Below the pieces are notes generated by a model. The model was not told the DNA's origin, searched no databases, and was given only the letters and a program-made list of their open reading frames with translations. Both the position numbers and the translations under genes were made by a program. A stretch of 38,965 nucleotides of DNA from an uncultured Clostridia bacterium (lineage in GTDB: Bacteria; Bacillota; Clostridia; Christensenellales; UBA1242): positions 1-38,965 of the forward strand of contig CALVNN010000008.1 in the NCBI GenBank assembly GCA_944349765.1. The letters run 5' to 3'. Of the stretch, positions 8,301 to 15,426 are shown in pieces. The stretch's first letter is position 1, and each line of letters starts with the position of its first letter.

Positions 8301-9883
8301 AACCCCTCATCACTATAAAAATTATATGTATTCTGTAAATCAGGATCAAATAAAATCAAATCAGCTAACGTATAATTATTATTTTTTATTTCTTTAACTA
8401 GTAAACCATTTTCTATTATTTGAATAGATGTATTTACAAATTTTGCATACAAATTAAAATTAGTTGTTACTGGTTTATTAAAATCATACTCATTTTCTAA
8501 AGTAACATCGGTATACCAACCAACAAACTCATAACCATCTTTTTCAGGTGCCGGTTGAGGCTCTAAAATGGCCTCCCCATTTAAAACATTTACTTTGGAA
8601 TATTGTATACCCTCACTAATAAACGTTACTGTAAATTGCTCTTTAAATAATGCATATAAATTAAAGTTACTTGTAACTATAGTGCCAAAGTTATATTCGG
8701 TAACATAACTTGTATCTGTATACCACCCTACAAAAACCATATTAGTATTATCATGAGTCGGATCATTTGGCTCACTGACGGCAGTATTCTCTGGCACTTT
8801 TACAATCTGGTATGTCTCGTCACCACTTATAAATGTTACTGTATATTCTCTTTCGAATTTTGCATAAAGGATCGTATCGTCAGTAATTGGAGTATTGAAA
8901 TCATACTTTTTCTCAAACGCAGAATCTAAATACCAACCTTTAAATGTCATATTTTCCAATGCAGAAGTTGGTTCAGTAGGAGCAACAGGAGTAGAACCTC
9001 CTACAACTTCAGTGGTCATATATGTATTGCCTTCACTTATATACGTTATAGTATGTACTTGTTCGAATCTTGCATACAAGGTGAAGCTCTTGTCGACTAT
9101 TGTCTCAAAGTTGTACTCGTTGGTGAAATCGGGGTCGGTGTACCAGCCTACAAACTCATAATCTAATTTGCTAGGCTCTGGAGGTACGGTGACTGTGAGC
9201 CCGTTAGTTAGAAAGGTTTGAGCGGTCACAAATCCAGCGCCATCCGTGTCAAACGCCACTATATAACCCAACACCGGTGGGGTGCCAAAGTTGGTATTGA
9301 ATAAAGCACTCAAATCCGTAAGTGCTATACTATCCACATCTTTGGCGTGAATGGCTTGAAGCTCGGCATTTAACTTCAAAGTAGCTGGAGCTGGAGCGTC
9401 GTTATTTATACACTTCGCACCTTGATACGTCAGCCCACTGCAAAAGATATACTTATTACTATCTGTTACCTTGAGTGGGGCTCCATCAAGGTCTGTAAGA
9501 TAATAATATCCGTCCTCAGCTCGCACCCATTTGTATGAATCACCCTCAAAGGTAGCCACATCGTCATAGTTGATAGCAAGTAAAAATCTCTTGTCCTCAT
9601 CACTAAGTGTACCAGTAGCAACGTATCTTAGGTCTGCCCTAACGTATATATCGTTGCTATCTGTTGCTCGACTAAAAGACACGCCATTGACAATGGTGTC
9701 ACCAAGGACAACGTCTTGCAAATCTTCCTCAAGATCAATAGTAGCATCAAGAGTAACTGGGTATACATTTACTTCAGTAGACTTACTTACTCTAAACGCA
9801 CTAGCCAAAGTAATACCAAGTATAGCTAGCACCCCCACCACAATAAATGCTATGTATGTATTTTTTCTTCTAACTCTAATCAT
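5363..9883 (-). CDS. Large BspA-type leucine-rich-repeat surface protein with InlB repeats
   Basis: This is a 1506-residue exported protein. Residues 1-30 form a basic start plus membrane/signal segment. Residues 30-200 are a beta-rich module whose opening (membrane segment, then 'NDIYVRADLRY') resembles the TasA/camelysin-like protein encoded at 10248-11381. Four Listeria-Bacteroides (InlB B-type) repeats follow at about 205-275, 275-345, 346-415 and 416-484, each with 'FVGWYTD...Y.F...LYA.F'. From about 600 to 1450 come more than twenty BspA/TpLRR repeats of the form 'LTSITIPDGVTSIGDYAF.GC'. There is no LPXTG sorting signal or other anchor at the C-terminus, which ends YYRLAGATEYYCA, so retention must depend on the N-terminal segment or other contacts. 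AAGGGGG precedes the ATG. BspA-type proteins usually mediate adhesion to host or other cells; that role is inferred. Confidence 0.92.
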   Translation of the reverse strand: MIRVRRKNTYIAFIVVGVLAILGITLASAFRVSKSTEVNVYPVTLDATIDLEEDLQDVVLGDTIVNGVSFSRATDSNDIYVRADLRYVATGTLSDEDKRFLLAINYDDVATFEGDSYKWVRAEDGYYYLTDLDGAPLKVTDSNKYIFCSGLTYQGAKCINNDAPAPATLKLNAELQAIHAKDVDSIALTDLSALFNTNFGTPPVLGYIVAFDTDGAGFVTAQTFLTNGLTVTVPPEPSKLDYEFVGWYTDPDFTNEYNFETIVDKSFTLYARFEQVHTITYISEGNTYMTTEVVGGSTPVAPTEPTSALENMTFKGWYLDSAFEKKYDFNTPITDDTILYAKFEREYTVTFISGDETYQIVKVPENTAVSEPNDPTHDNTNMVFVGWYTDTSYVTEYNFGTIVTSNFNLYALFKEQFTVTFISEGIQYSKVNVLNGEAILEPQPAPEKDGYEFVGWYTDVTLENEYDFNKPVTTNFNLYAKFVNTSIQIIENGLLVKEIKNNNYTLADLILFDPDLQNTYNFYSDEGLENSIALTDLLINGQQVYVESVTSGVQYTKITNENACMVGTGSSGSGYPTVVDTDVIIADNRMVDDDVYPVTELGYYAFSNKSKLTSVKIPNTITTLDTGVFNGCRELTSITIPEGVISIGNSAFKDCTGLIKINYNAINCADLSSYNNNAFNNVGGNSTGITVTIGKNVENIPAYLFYPGNTIYDPNITMLEFEPESICKGIGNYAFYGCSALNSISLGGDLTSIGNSAFSGCNYLTSVVIPNKVSSIGTSAFSGCIRLKNLTIGSGVLSIMDYAFSGCNSLVTITIPNNVTSIGENAFLNCSSATSLILGEGVTSIGDQAFNNCRLLTSIQFNAINCTDLSSQNSAFFRAGEETNGIKVTIGSKVTRIPAYLFCNSYNAANAFQVPNITTVEFVTDSLCASIGDYAFNDCVGLTSVDISNGVTSIGACAFRRCTGLLSVDIPKNVTTIGSGAFYGCSGLKGELIIPEGVTVINGTTFYGCSGLTSIAIPDGVTSIGAWAFRGCSGLISITIPDGVTSIGDYAFYGCSSLTGELVIPSGITSLGSYVFYGCRNLTGELIIPDGVTSISYSAFSGCNGFTSLTIPDSVASIGNNAFKDCYRLVQVINNSTLTIANNATNGYTGYYAIEIVNTNAGESVVGEFDTDNKYYIYNYDNEKYLVGLKDVDTTTANDIPAINIINQYAFYMCTNLTSITIPDSVTSIKPYALRGCSGLLSIVVDSNNTTYNSGNGSNAIIETSTNTLLMGCKNTIIPSTVTSIEDSAFRDCTSLINITIPDNVSDIGSYAFDGCTGLTSVTLGNGIKNIGYSIFNACTSLANVNIPNTVTRIDAYAFQGCSSLTNITIPNSVRQINSAAFKECTSLTNVVIPNSVTFLDMYVFQDCTSLISMVIPSSVTYIGSNAFDGSYFYMFCETEAVQTLATGKGLSASRILVKVSDSDIITALGGQTWSVVSNSNGTLESTTYNSVTYYRLAGATEYYCA

Positions 9884-9906
9884 AGTTTACCCCCTTGTAC
9901 GTACAC

Positions 9907-9940
9907 GAAAAAAGACATTTAGTCTCACCATCCTAAATGT
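9907..9940 (-). terminator. Leader terminator (attenuator) between promoter and surface-protein gene
   Basis: On the minus strand ACATTTAG (9933-9940) pairs perfectly with CTAAATGT (9915-9922) around a 10-base loop, followed by C and six T. It lies about 100 bases downstream of the predicted transcription start and about 24 bases before the ATG at 9883, where a terminator would reduce expression unless prevented. Its left arm contains the stop codon of the 25-codon upstream ORF. Confidence 0.7.
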
Positions 9941-10010
9941 TGAATGCAAAAAATGCGCTATTAGCGTTTGATAAAGTCATACAAAACATCCAATAATTGT
10001 CTTTTTGCAT
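9933..10010 (-). CDS. Upstream ORF / putative leader peptide (25 aa)
   Basis: This reading frame begins at ATG 10010 after AGAGGCGAAAAT and ends at TAG (9933-9935), inside the left arm of the leader terminator. The encoded peptide starts MQKDNYWMFCM and ends NSAFFAFNI; it has no run of one amino acid that would identify a sensed amino acid. The same stretch can form a long-range pairing (ATGCAAAAA at 10002-10010 with TTTTTGCAT at 9944-9952), so the region may act as RNA structure rather than as a coding unit. Translation is inferred, not shown. Confidence 0.4.
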   Translation of the reverse strand: MQKDNYWMFCMTLSNANSAFFAFNI

Positions 10011-10041
10011 ATTTTCGCCTCTTTTACCTATTTGTATTTAT

Positions 10042-10070
10042 AGTATACCCAATAAGTAGTATATTGTCAA
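10042..10070 (-). promoter_or_regulatory. Consensus promoter of the surface-protein gene
   Basis: TTGACA (10065-10070) and TATACT (10042-10047) on the minus strand are separated by 17 bp. The predicted start is near 10035, leaving a leader of about 150 bases with the upstream ORF and terminator. Confidence 0.85.
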
Positions 10071-10140
10071 ACAATTTGTATTATTTTGCGGAAAATATTT
10101 AATTTTTATGCTAGTTTGTCGGTTTAGCATTCTTCTTTAA

Positions 10141-10172
10141 GGGAGATTCTTCGGCTTTGCCTCTGAATGACA
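10141..10172 (-). repeat. Isolated copy of the island repeat half-unit
   Basis: Read on the minus strand, this 32-bp stretch begins TGTCATTCAGAGGC and ends GAATCTCCC. It matches the half-units packed into 11.6-14.1 kb. It directly follows the terminator of the TasA-like gene. Confidence 0.85.
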
Positions 10173-10173
10173 A

Positions 10174-10205
10174 TAAAAAAACACCTCACTAAAATGTGAA
10201 GTGTT
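10174..10205 (-). terminator. Intrinsic terminator after the TasA-like gene
   Basis: On the minus strand AACACTTCAC pairs with GTGAGGTGTT around a 6-base loop (one G-T pair), followed by a run of T. Confidence 0.85.
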
Positions 10206-10247
10206 TCTTTATAGATTCTTCTAGTAAAATCTATACATTAATCATTA

Positions 10248-11381
10248 TTAGTTCTCTAATATACCGCCATGAGAGCTTGCAGCTGCATAGAACATAACTA
10301 TAGCATCATATGCAGATTCGCTATCTGATAAACCTAAGCCATCAAATGCAGTCCAATAATCATCTTTTATATCTTCAGCTGGGATAACGCTATCAACATT
10401 AGCAGCTTGTACAGCTTCAACGATTAAGTCTAAGTTGATCTCAACACCTTGAAGTGCGTTACCTAACTCAAGAGGAAGAGTATACTCAATAGCAACAGTT
10501 TCAGCAACGGCTGTAGATGCTAAAGCTACATCCTTGTATACATATCCATCACCAGGAGCAGTGAAGCCATCAGGGATAGCATCAGCATCCTTATTCGCAC
10601 CTAGAGCGTTATTCAAATCATCAACAGCTTTATCAATAGCTACCTTATCATCAAAGCTATTCTTAGTCTTGATTAACAAATCCTCAACGTTTGCTGTGTC
10701 ACCTTCAGTTGACCAAGTCCAATTAGCATCACCGTTGCCATCTACATTATCAACCACGTTTACTTTAGTTTCAATATAAGTAGTATCACTTTCAACACGT
10801 TCAAAAGTTATAGTGTAGGTAAATTCACCCTCTGTGAAAGTAGCAAATGTGTCATATGCTTTAATACTATCAATTAATGCCTTATCCGCCTCAGCATCTA
10901 ATGTAGTACCTGTATCAGTACCATCGAATACAGTAACACCAGCTTCGCTATCAACAGCGGCCTGAACTAATTCACCATCTATATAAGCCACCACAACATA
11001 CTGAGCCTCTAATTGACCTGATTTAAATGTCTTAAATTGAGTTTCATCATCAAATGGTTGATCATATTCTGCGTTAGCTGTTAGCTTATATCTAATGAAA
11101 GCTTCTTCGCTACCAGTAGTCAATTTAAGACCAAATACACCTTTTAGCTTGTCACCAGGCATAACAGGAGTGTCGATAGTTGAACCTTGTCTCTCAACAT
11201 CAATAACATTAGCACCAGTTGACTCAAGACTGATAGTACCGAAAGTAAAGTTGTCGGTGTTGGTTTCTCTATCTGTGAAGAATGCATACGTAATGTTGAA
11301 CGCAAGCAAGCCTACTAGAAGCACAGCTAGAATAGCAATAACAAAGGATTGTTTCTTGCTAGAAGTTTTTTGTTTTGTCAT
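10248..11381 (-). CDS. TasA/camelysin-like surface protein with SipW-type leader
   Basis: The 377-residue protein starts with a basic stretch (MTKQKTSSKKQ), a membrane segment (about residues 12-31) and the motif ITYAFFTDRE, typical of proteins cleaved by the SipW-type signal peptidase. The mature part opens 'NTDNFTFGTISLEST' and contains 'VMPGDKL' and 'EEAFIRYKL', all common in the TasA/camelysin family whose members form extracellular matrix fibres or bind the cell surface. A C-terminal strand, 'GVEINLDLIVEAVQAANV', is also a family-type feature. The middle (about 240-290) is unassigned. AAAGGAG precedes the ATG. No sipW gene is visible in the window, so the peptidase must be elsewhere. The mRNA would begin with a small hairpin (11412-11430, stem AAGAAAG/CTTTCTT), which could stabilise it. 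Confidence 0.8.
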   Translation of the reverse strand: MTKQKTSSKKQSFVIAILAVLLVGLLAFNITYAFFTDRETNTDNFTFGTISLESTGANVIDVERQGSTIDTPVMPGDKLKGVFGLKLTTGSEEAFIRYKLTANAEYDQPFDDETQFKTFKSGQLEAQYVVVAYIDGELVQAAVDSEAGVTVFDGTDTGTTLDAEADKALIDSIKAYDTFATFTEGEFTYTITFERVESDTTYIETKVNVVDNVDGNGDANWTWSTEGDTANVEDLLIKTKNSFDDKVAIDKAVDDLNNALGANKDADAIPDGFTAPGDGYVYKDVALASTAVAETVAIEYTLPLELGNALQGVEINLDLIVEAVQAANVDSVIPAEDIKDDYWTAFDGLGLSDSESAYDAIVMFYAAASSHGGILEN

Positions 11382-11437
11382 AATTCTCTCCTTTTAGAAA
11401 AATAAGAAATTAAGAAAGTTGCTCTTTCTTGCTCTCA

Positions 11438-11465
11438 TATTAACACAATGAAAAAATAAAAGCAA
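11438..11465 (-). promoter_or_regulatory. Weak candidate promoter for the TasA-like gene
   Basis: On the minus strand TTGCTT (11460-11465), a 16-bp spacer and TTAATA (11438-11443) form the best pair I see upstream. The -10 box is poor, so another sigma factor may be used. Confidence 0.3.
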
Positions 11466-11635
11466 ATAAAAAAGATAACTTTTTGATAAAAAAATACAAA
11501 TTTCTCAAATTTATTGTAAACGATTTAGATTAAATTATACATAAAAAGAAAAAGTAATTGAAGTTTATAAATGATATTATACATTTTATATGATATAAAG
11601 TTTGACACTCTTTAGAATAGCCGAAGTTTCAAAGC

Positions 11636-14125
11636 TGTACCCTTCCGGGGGATGTTTCGACTCCGTTGCACTCCGCTCAACATGACATAAAGGAATGTTC
11701 GACTGCGTTGCACTCCGCATGACATAAAAGAATGGTCGACTCCGTTACACTTCGCTCAACATTGACATTATTATAAAGCAATAATCCATAGTATACCCTT
11801 CCGGGGGATTCTTCGACACAGCACTTCCAGTGCTGGCTCAGAATGACATTTAAAACCTTCTTAGGCGTTCTCGACAAACTCGACATGACATTGGCTGTAG
11901 AACGGTTGATCCTTTATAGTGGGGCGATTACCCCTAGTAGTGTGGCTCCAAAGCTTTGAAAAGGCTTCTTTATTGTCACCCTGAGCGTAGTCGAAGGGTC
12001 TCTTTATTGTCATTCAGAGGCGAAGCCGAAGAATCTCCCGGAAGGGAATACGGACGCTGGGTACAAGCAGAACCCTTCCGGGGGATGTTTCGACAGGCTC
12101 AACATGACATTGGTTGTAGAACGGTTGATCCTTTATAGTGGGGCAATTACCCCTAGTAGTGTGGCTCCAAAGCTTTGAAAAGGCTTCTTTATTGTCACCC
12201 TAAAGCCCTGTCGAAGGGTCTCCCGGTAGGGAATACGGACGCCGGGTACAAGCAGAACCCTTCCGGGGGATGTTTCGACAGGCTCAACATGACATTATTG
12301 TAGAACGGTTGACCCTTTATAGTGGGGCAATTACCCCTAGTAGTGTGACTCCAAAGCTTTGAAAAGGCTTCTTTATTGTCACCCTGAGCGTAGTCGAAGG
12401 GTCTCCCGGTAGGGAATACGAAATTAAGTATAAGAAATAACGAATATAGAACGCGTAATCAACCATACGTTCTTCTCTTATTTAATATTATAACCCTTGT
12501 TATTATTAGTTGTACCCTTCTTAGGCGTTTTCGACAGGCTCAACATGACATTAATACAAAACATTTAATCATTATTTGTAAAAATGAACAACTTTGGTTG
12601 TATCATTCAGAACAAGTGCGTAGCACGCCGTGAAGAATCTCCCGAAAGGGAATACGAAGGCTTGGTACAAGCAGAACCCTTCCGGGAGATATTTCGACTC
12701 CGTTTTACAACTCCGCTCAATATGACATTATTATTAAACGCTTAACCTAAGCGATGTCACCCTAAAACTCTGCCTAAGGGCTTCTTTATTGTCATTCAGA
12801 GGCGAAGCCGAAGAATCTCCCGGAAGGGGAACGGATACTGGGCACAAGCGGAACCCCTCTTAAGCGTTTTCGACTCCGTTTACAACTCCGCTCAACATGA
12901 CATTTATTATAGCAGAGATAACCCTAGTAATATCGCACAAAGCAAACACGAGACGAAAAATCCCCTCATTTGTCATTCAGAACAAGTGCGTAGCACGCCG
13001 TGAAGAATCTCCCGGAAGGGAATACGGACGCTGGGTACAAGCAGAACCCTTCCGGAGGATATTTCGACAGGCTCAACATGACATTAATACAGAACATTTA
13101 ATCATTATTTGTAAAAATGAACAACTTTGGTTATGTCATTCAGAACAAGTGCGTAGCACGCCGTGAAGAATCTCCCGGAAGGGAATACAAAGGCTTGGGA
13201 CAAGTAGAACCCTTCTTATGTGTTTTCGACAGGCTCAACATGACATTTGTTGTAGCACATTAATACATTTTATTTGTTGTAACCACTATTAGTATAAAAA
13301 TGTACCCTTCCGGGGGATGTTTCGACAGGCTCAACATGACATTAATACAGAACATTTAATCATTATTTGTAAAAATGAACAACTTTGGTTATGTCATTCA
13401 GAACAAGTGCGTAGCACGCCGTGAAGAATCTCCCGGAAGGGAATACAAAGGCTTGGGACAAGTAGAACCCTTCTTATGTGTTTTCGACAGGCTCAACATG
13501 ACATTTGTTGTAGCACATTAATACATTTTATTTGTTGTAACCACTATTAGTATAAAAATGTACCCTTCCGGGGGATGTTTCGACAGGCTCAACATGACAT
13601 TATTGTAGAACGGTTGACCCTTTATAGTGGGGCGATTACCCCTAGTAGTGTCACCCTAAGCGTAGTCGAAGGGTCTTCCGGAAGGGAATACGGACGCTGG
13701 GTACAAGCAGAACCCTTCTTATGTGTTTTCGACAGGCTCAACATGACATTTATTATAGCAGAGATAACCCTAGTAATATCGCACAAAGCAAACACGAGAC
13801 GAAAAATCCCCTCATTTGTCATTCAGAACAAGTGCGTAGCACGCCGTGAAGAATCTCCCGGTAGGGAATACGAAGTTAAGTATAAGATATTACGAATATA
13901 GAACGTGAAATCAACCATATGTTCTTTTTTATTTACTATTGTAAACCTTGTTATTATTAAGTTGTACCCTTCTTAGGCGGTTTCGACAGGCTCAACATGA
14001 CATTATTGTAGAACGGTTGATCCTTTATAGTGGGGCAATTACCCCTAGTAGTGTGGCTCCAAAGCTTTGAAAAGGCTTCTTTATTGTCACCCTAAAGCCC
14101 TGTCGAAGGGTCTCCCGGAAGGGCC
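11636..14125. repeat. Repeat island: about thirty REP/MITE-like inverted half-units
   Basis: This 2.5-kb stretch has no credible gene. It consists of one repeat family in alternating orientation. The plus-oriented half-unit runs TGTCAYYC...CGAAGRRTCTCCCGGAAGGG (for example 12008-12046), and the reverse half-unit runs CCCTTCCGGGGG...TTTCGACAGGCTCAACATGACA (for example 12071-12110). Paired head to head they give imperfect palindromes of about 105 bp with TGTCA/TGACA ends. I count about 13 half-units in one orientation and about 17 in the other. Spacers are repeated too: the segment starting TGTAGAACGGTTGA occurs five times (near 11896, 12115, 12299, 13601, 14006), and a segment around 12418-12550 recurs at 13870-14005. 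Base composition is clearly richer in G+C than the flanks. Short open frames inside it are by-products of the repeat. Confidence 0.9.
13063..13601. repeat. Perfect 258-bp tandem duplication inside the repeat island
   Basis: The sequence from 13063 repeats from 13321 with a period of exactly 258 bp and, as far as I can read, no mismatch through about 13601. Each copy holds one plus-oriented and two reverse half-units. Identity this high means a recent duplication or a homogenised array. Confidence 0.85.
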
Positions 14126-14230
14126 TTGCACTACCCTAAGCCTGTACTAATTTTAAATTTTTATAAAAATTAAAATAAAAGCCATTATTATTTTAAAAAT
14201 ATAAATGACTTTAAAATTATTATATAAACT

Positions 14231-14370
14231 ATGTGATGTTAAAATTTTATTAATATAAAATTTTAATAAATTCTAACGAATTTTGCGTTCTTCGCACGCC
14301 ATCACGGTTTGAATTACCATCAGTTTTGCTTACAAATGTCTTCGGCGCTTGTAGACAAAACTTCCGATAA
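14231..14370 (-). repeat. Second structured repeat family, copy A (downstream of spo0A)
   Basis: Read on the minus strand it starts TTATCGGAAG 7 bases after the spo0A stop, contains CTGATGGTAATTCAA and a GCGTGCGAAGAACGC hairpin, and ends in a perfect 12-bp AT-rich palindrome (arms 14239-14250 and 14255-14266). The same order of parts is found at 21259-21398. It also has an internal stem AGTTTTG/CAAAACT. It is unrelated by sequence to the CCCGGAAGGG repeats of the island. Confidence 0.75.
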
Positions 14371-14376
14371 TATAGA

Positions 14377-15120
14377 TCATGAGTTTTCTAGTAACATTTT
14401 GTCAGCAACTAATGCTATAAATTCACCATTGGTTGGCTTTTCGTTGGAACTATACACCGAGACTCCGAATAGTGAATTTATATTCTCTATCTTACCTCTA
14501 TTCCAAGCCACCTCTATAGCGTGACGTATAGCTCGCTCTACTTTACTAGCTGAGGTCTCGTACTTAGCGGCAATTTCTGGATAAAGTCTTTTTGTGATGC
14601 TATTGATGATATTAGGGTCGTTGATGCTCATTTTTATAGCTTCTCTTAAAAATTTATATCCTTTTATATGAGCTGGGATGCCAACAGTCATAAATATATA
14701 GCTTATTTTCTCATCTATTGCCTTACTATTGTTATTTGTCTGCGCATTTTTTACACTAACCTCACTAGGCTCTGCAAGCACATCCTCACATCTTTGACGC
14801 AAGGTACTGGATTTTACAGGCTTTAACATATAATAAGATACGCCCATATCCATACACTTAGTAACAAATTTATCACTACTAATAGAGGAACAAACAATAA
14901 TCTTGATTGAATTGCCGTAATCCTTTTGAATGCTATCTATTATGTCAAAACCATCCGCGTTAGGTAAAAGTAAATCCAATACCACCACATCTGGTCTTAA
15001 GCTCTTTATAGTTTTTAACGCTTCTTCACCGTCAGTAAAATATTCGAAAGTATCATTCTCAAACTCCTTTTTGAGTTCACTCGCAAAATCTTGATTTTCA
15101 TCTATTAAAACAATTTTCAT
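14377..15120 (-). CDS. spo0A: Sporulation master response regulator Spo0A
   Basis: Spo0A is the phosphorelay-controlled transcription factor that commits the cell to sporulation. Residues 1-120 are a receiver domain ([10 protein letters not shown] with the acidic pair D7-E8, phospho-acceptor Asp49 in '[14 protein letters not shown]', and the conserved Lys in 'MLKPV'). The C-terminal third is the Spo0A DNA-binding domain, with '[16 protein letters not shown]' and the recognition-helix region '[20 protein letters not shown]', nearly identical to known Spo0A. The frame extends upstream to 15156, but AAGGAG sits 10 bases before the ATG at 15120 and the start MKIVLID aligns with the family, so I use that start (247 residues). 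It is monocistronic; a structured repeat follows the stop and no U-tract terminator is visible. Confidence 0.96.
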   Translation of the reverse strand: MKIVLIDENQDFASELKKEFENDTFEYFTDGEEALKTIKSLRPDVVVLDLLLPNADGFDIIDSIQKDYGNSIKIIVCSSISSDKFVTKCMDMGVSYYMLKPVKSSTLRQRCEDVLAEPSEVSVKNAQTNNNSKAIDEKISYIFMTVGIPAHIKGYKFLREAIKMSINDPNIINSITKRLYPEIAAKYETSASKVERAIRHAIEVAWNRGKIENINSLFGVSVYSSNEKPTNGEFIALVADKMLLENS

Positions 15121-15364
15121 ATCGTTTTTTCTCCTTAAATAAAAAGTTACTAGCATAATAACACATAAATTTTAATCTTGTTACAAAATAAAATATATAA
15201 AAAAGGAAAATTTAAGGGGAATTTAGATAAAAAACTCATATAATTTCATATTTTTATGTTTTCTAATAAAAAAGCCAAAATGAACTTGCATTTTCAATTA
15301 ATAAAGTTGATTGTGTCTAAACATAAAAGACCTTAAAAATATTATTATAAATTGTTTGTTTTGT

Positions 15365-15393
15365 TTGATTTTTTTTATATGTTTTGATAAACT
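15365..15393 (+). promoter_or_regulatory. Candidate promoter of xfp
   Basis: TTGATT (15365-15370) and TAAACT (15388-15393) are 17 bp apart in an extremely AT-rich stretch. The start would be about 27 bases before the ATG. Other AT-rich boxes nearby are possible. The remainder of 15121-15360 shows no gene or RNA that I recognise. Confidence 0.45.
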
Positions 15394-15426
15394 AAATATA
15401 TTATATAGATATACCGAGGTGTTTTA

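Noticed and set aside
9570-9971. Plus-strand open frame of 133 codons opposite the surface-protein gene start
   Set aside because: It lies antisense to a clear gene and its promoter leader, has no ribosome-binding site, and its composition is that of an antisense shadow.
11636-14125. CRISPR array or coding genes in the repeat island
   Set aside because: Repeats are inverted and irregularly spaced, spacers are themselves repeated, and no cas gene is present. The short open frames there (for example 12897-13166 and 13575-13901) are translations of the repeat, lack ribosome-binding sites and share the same peptide stretches.
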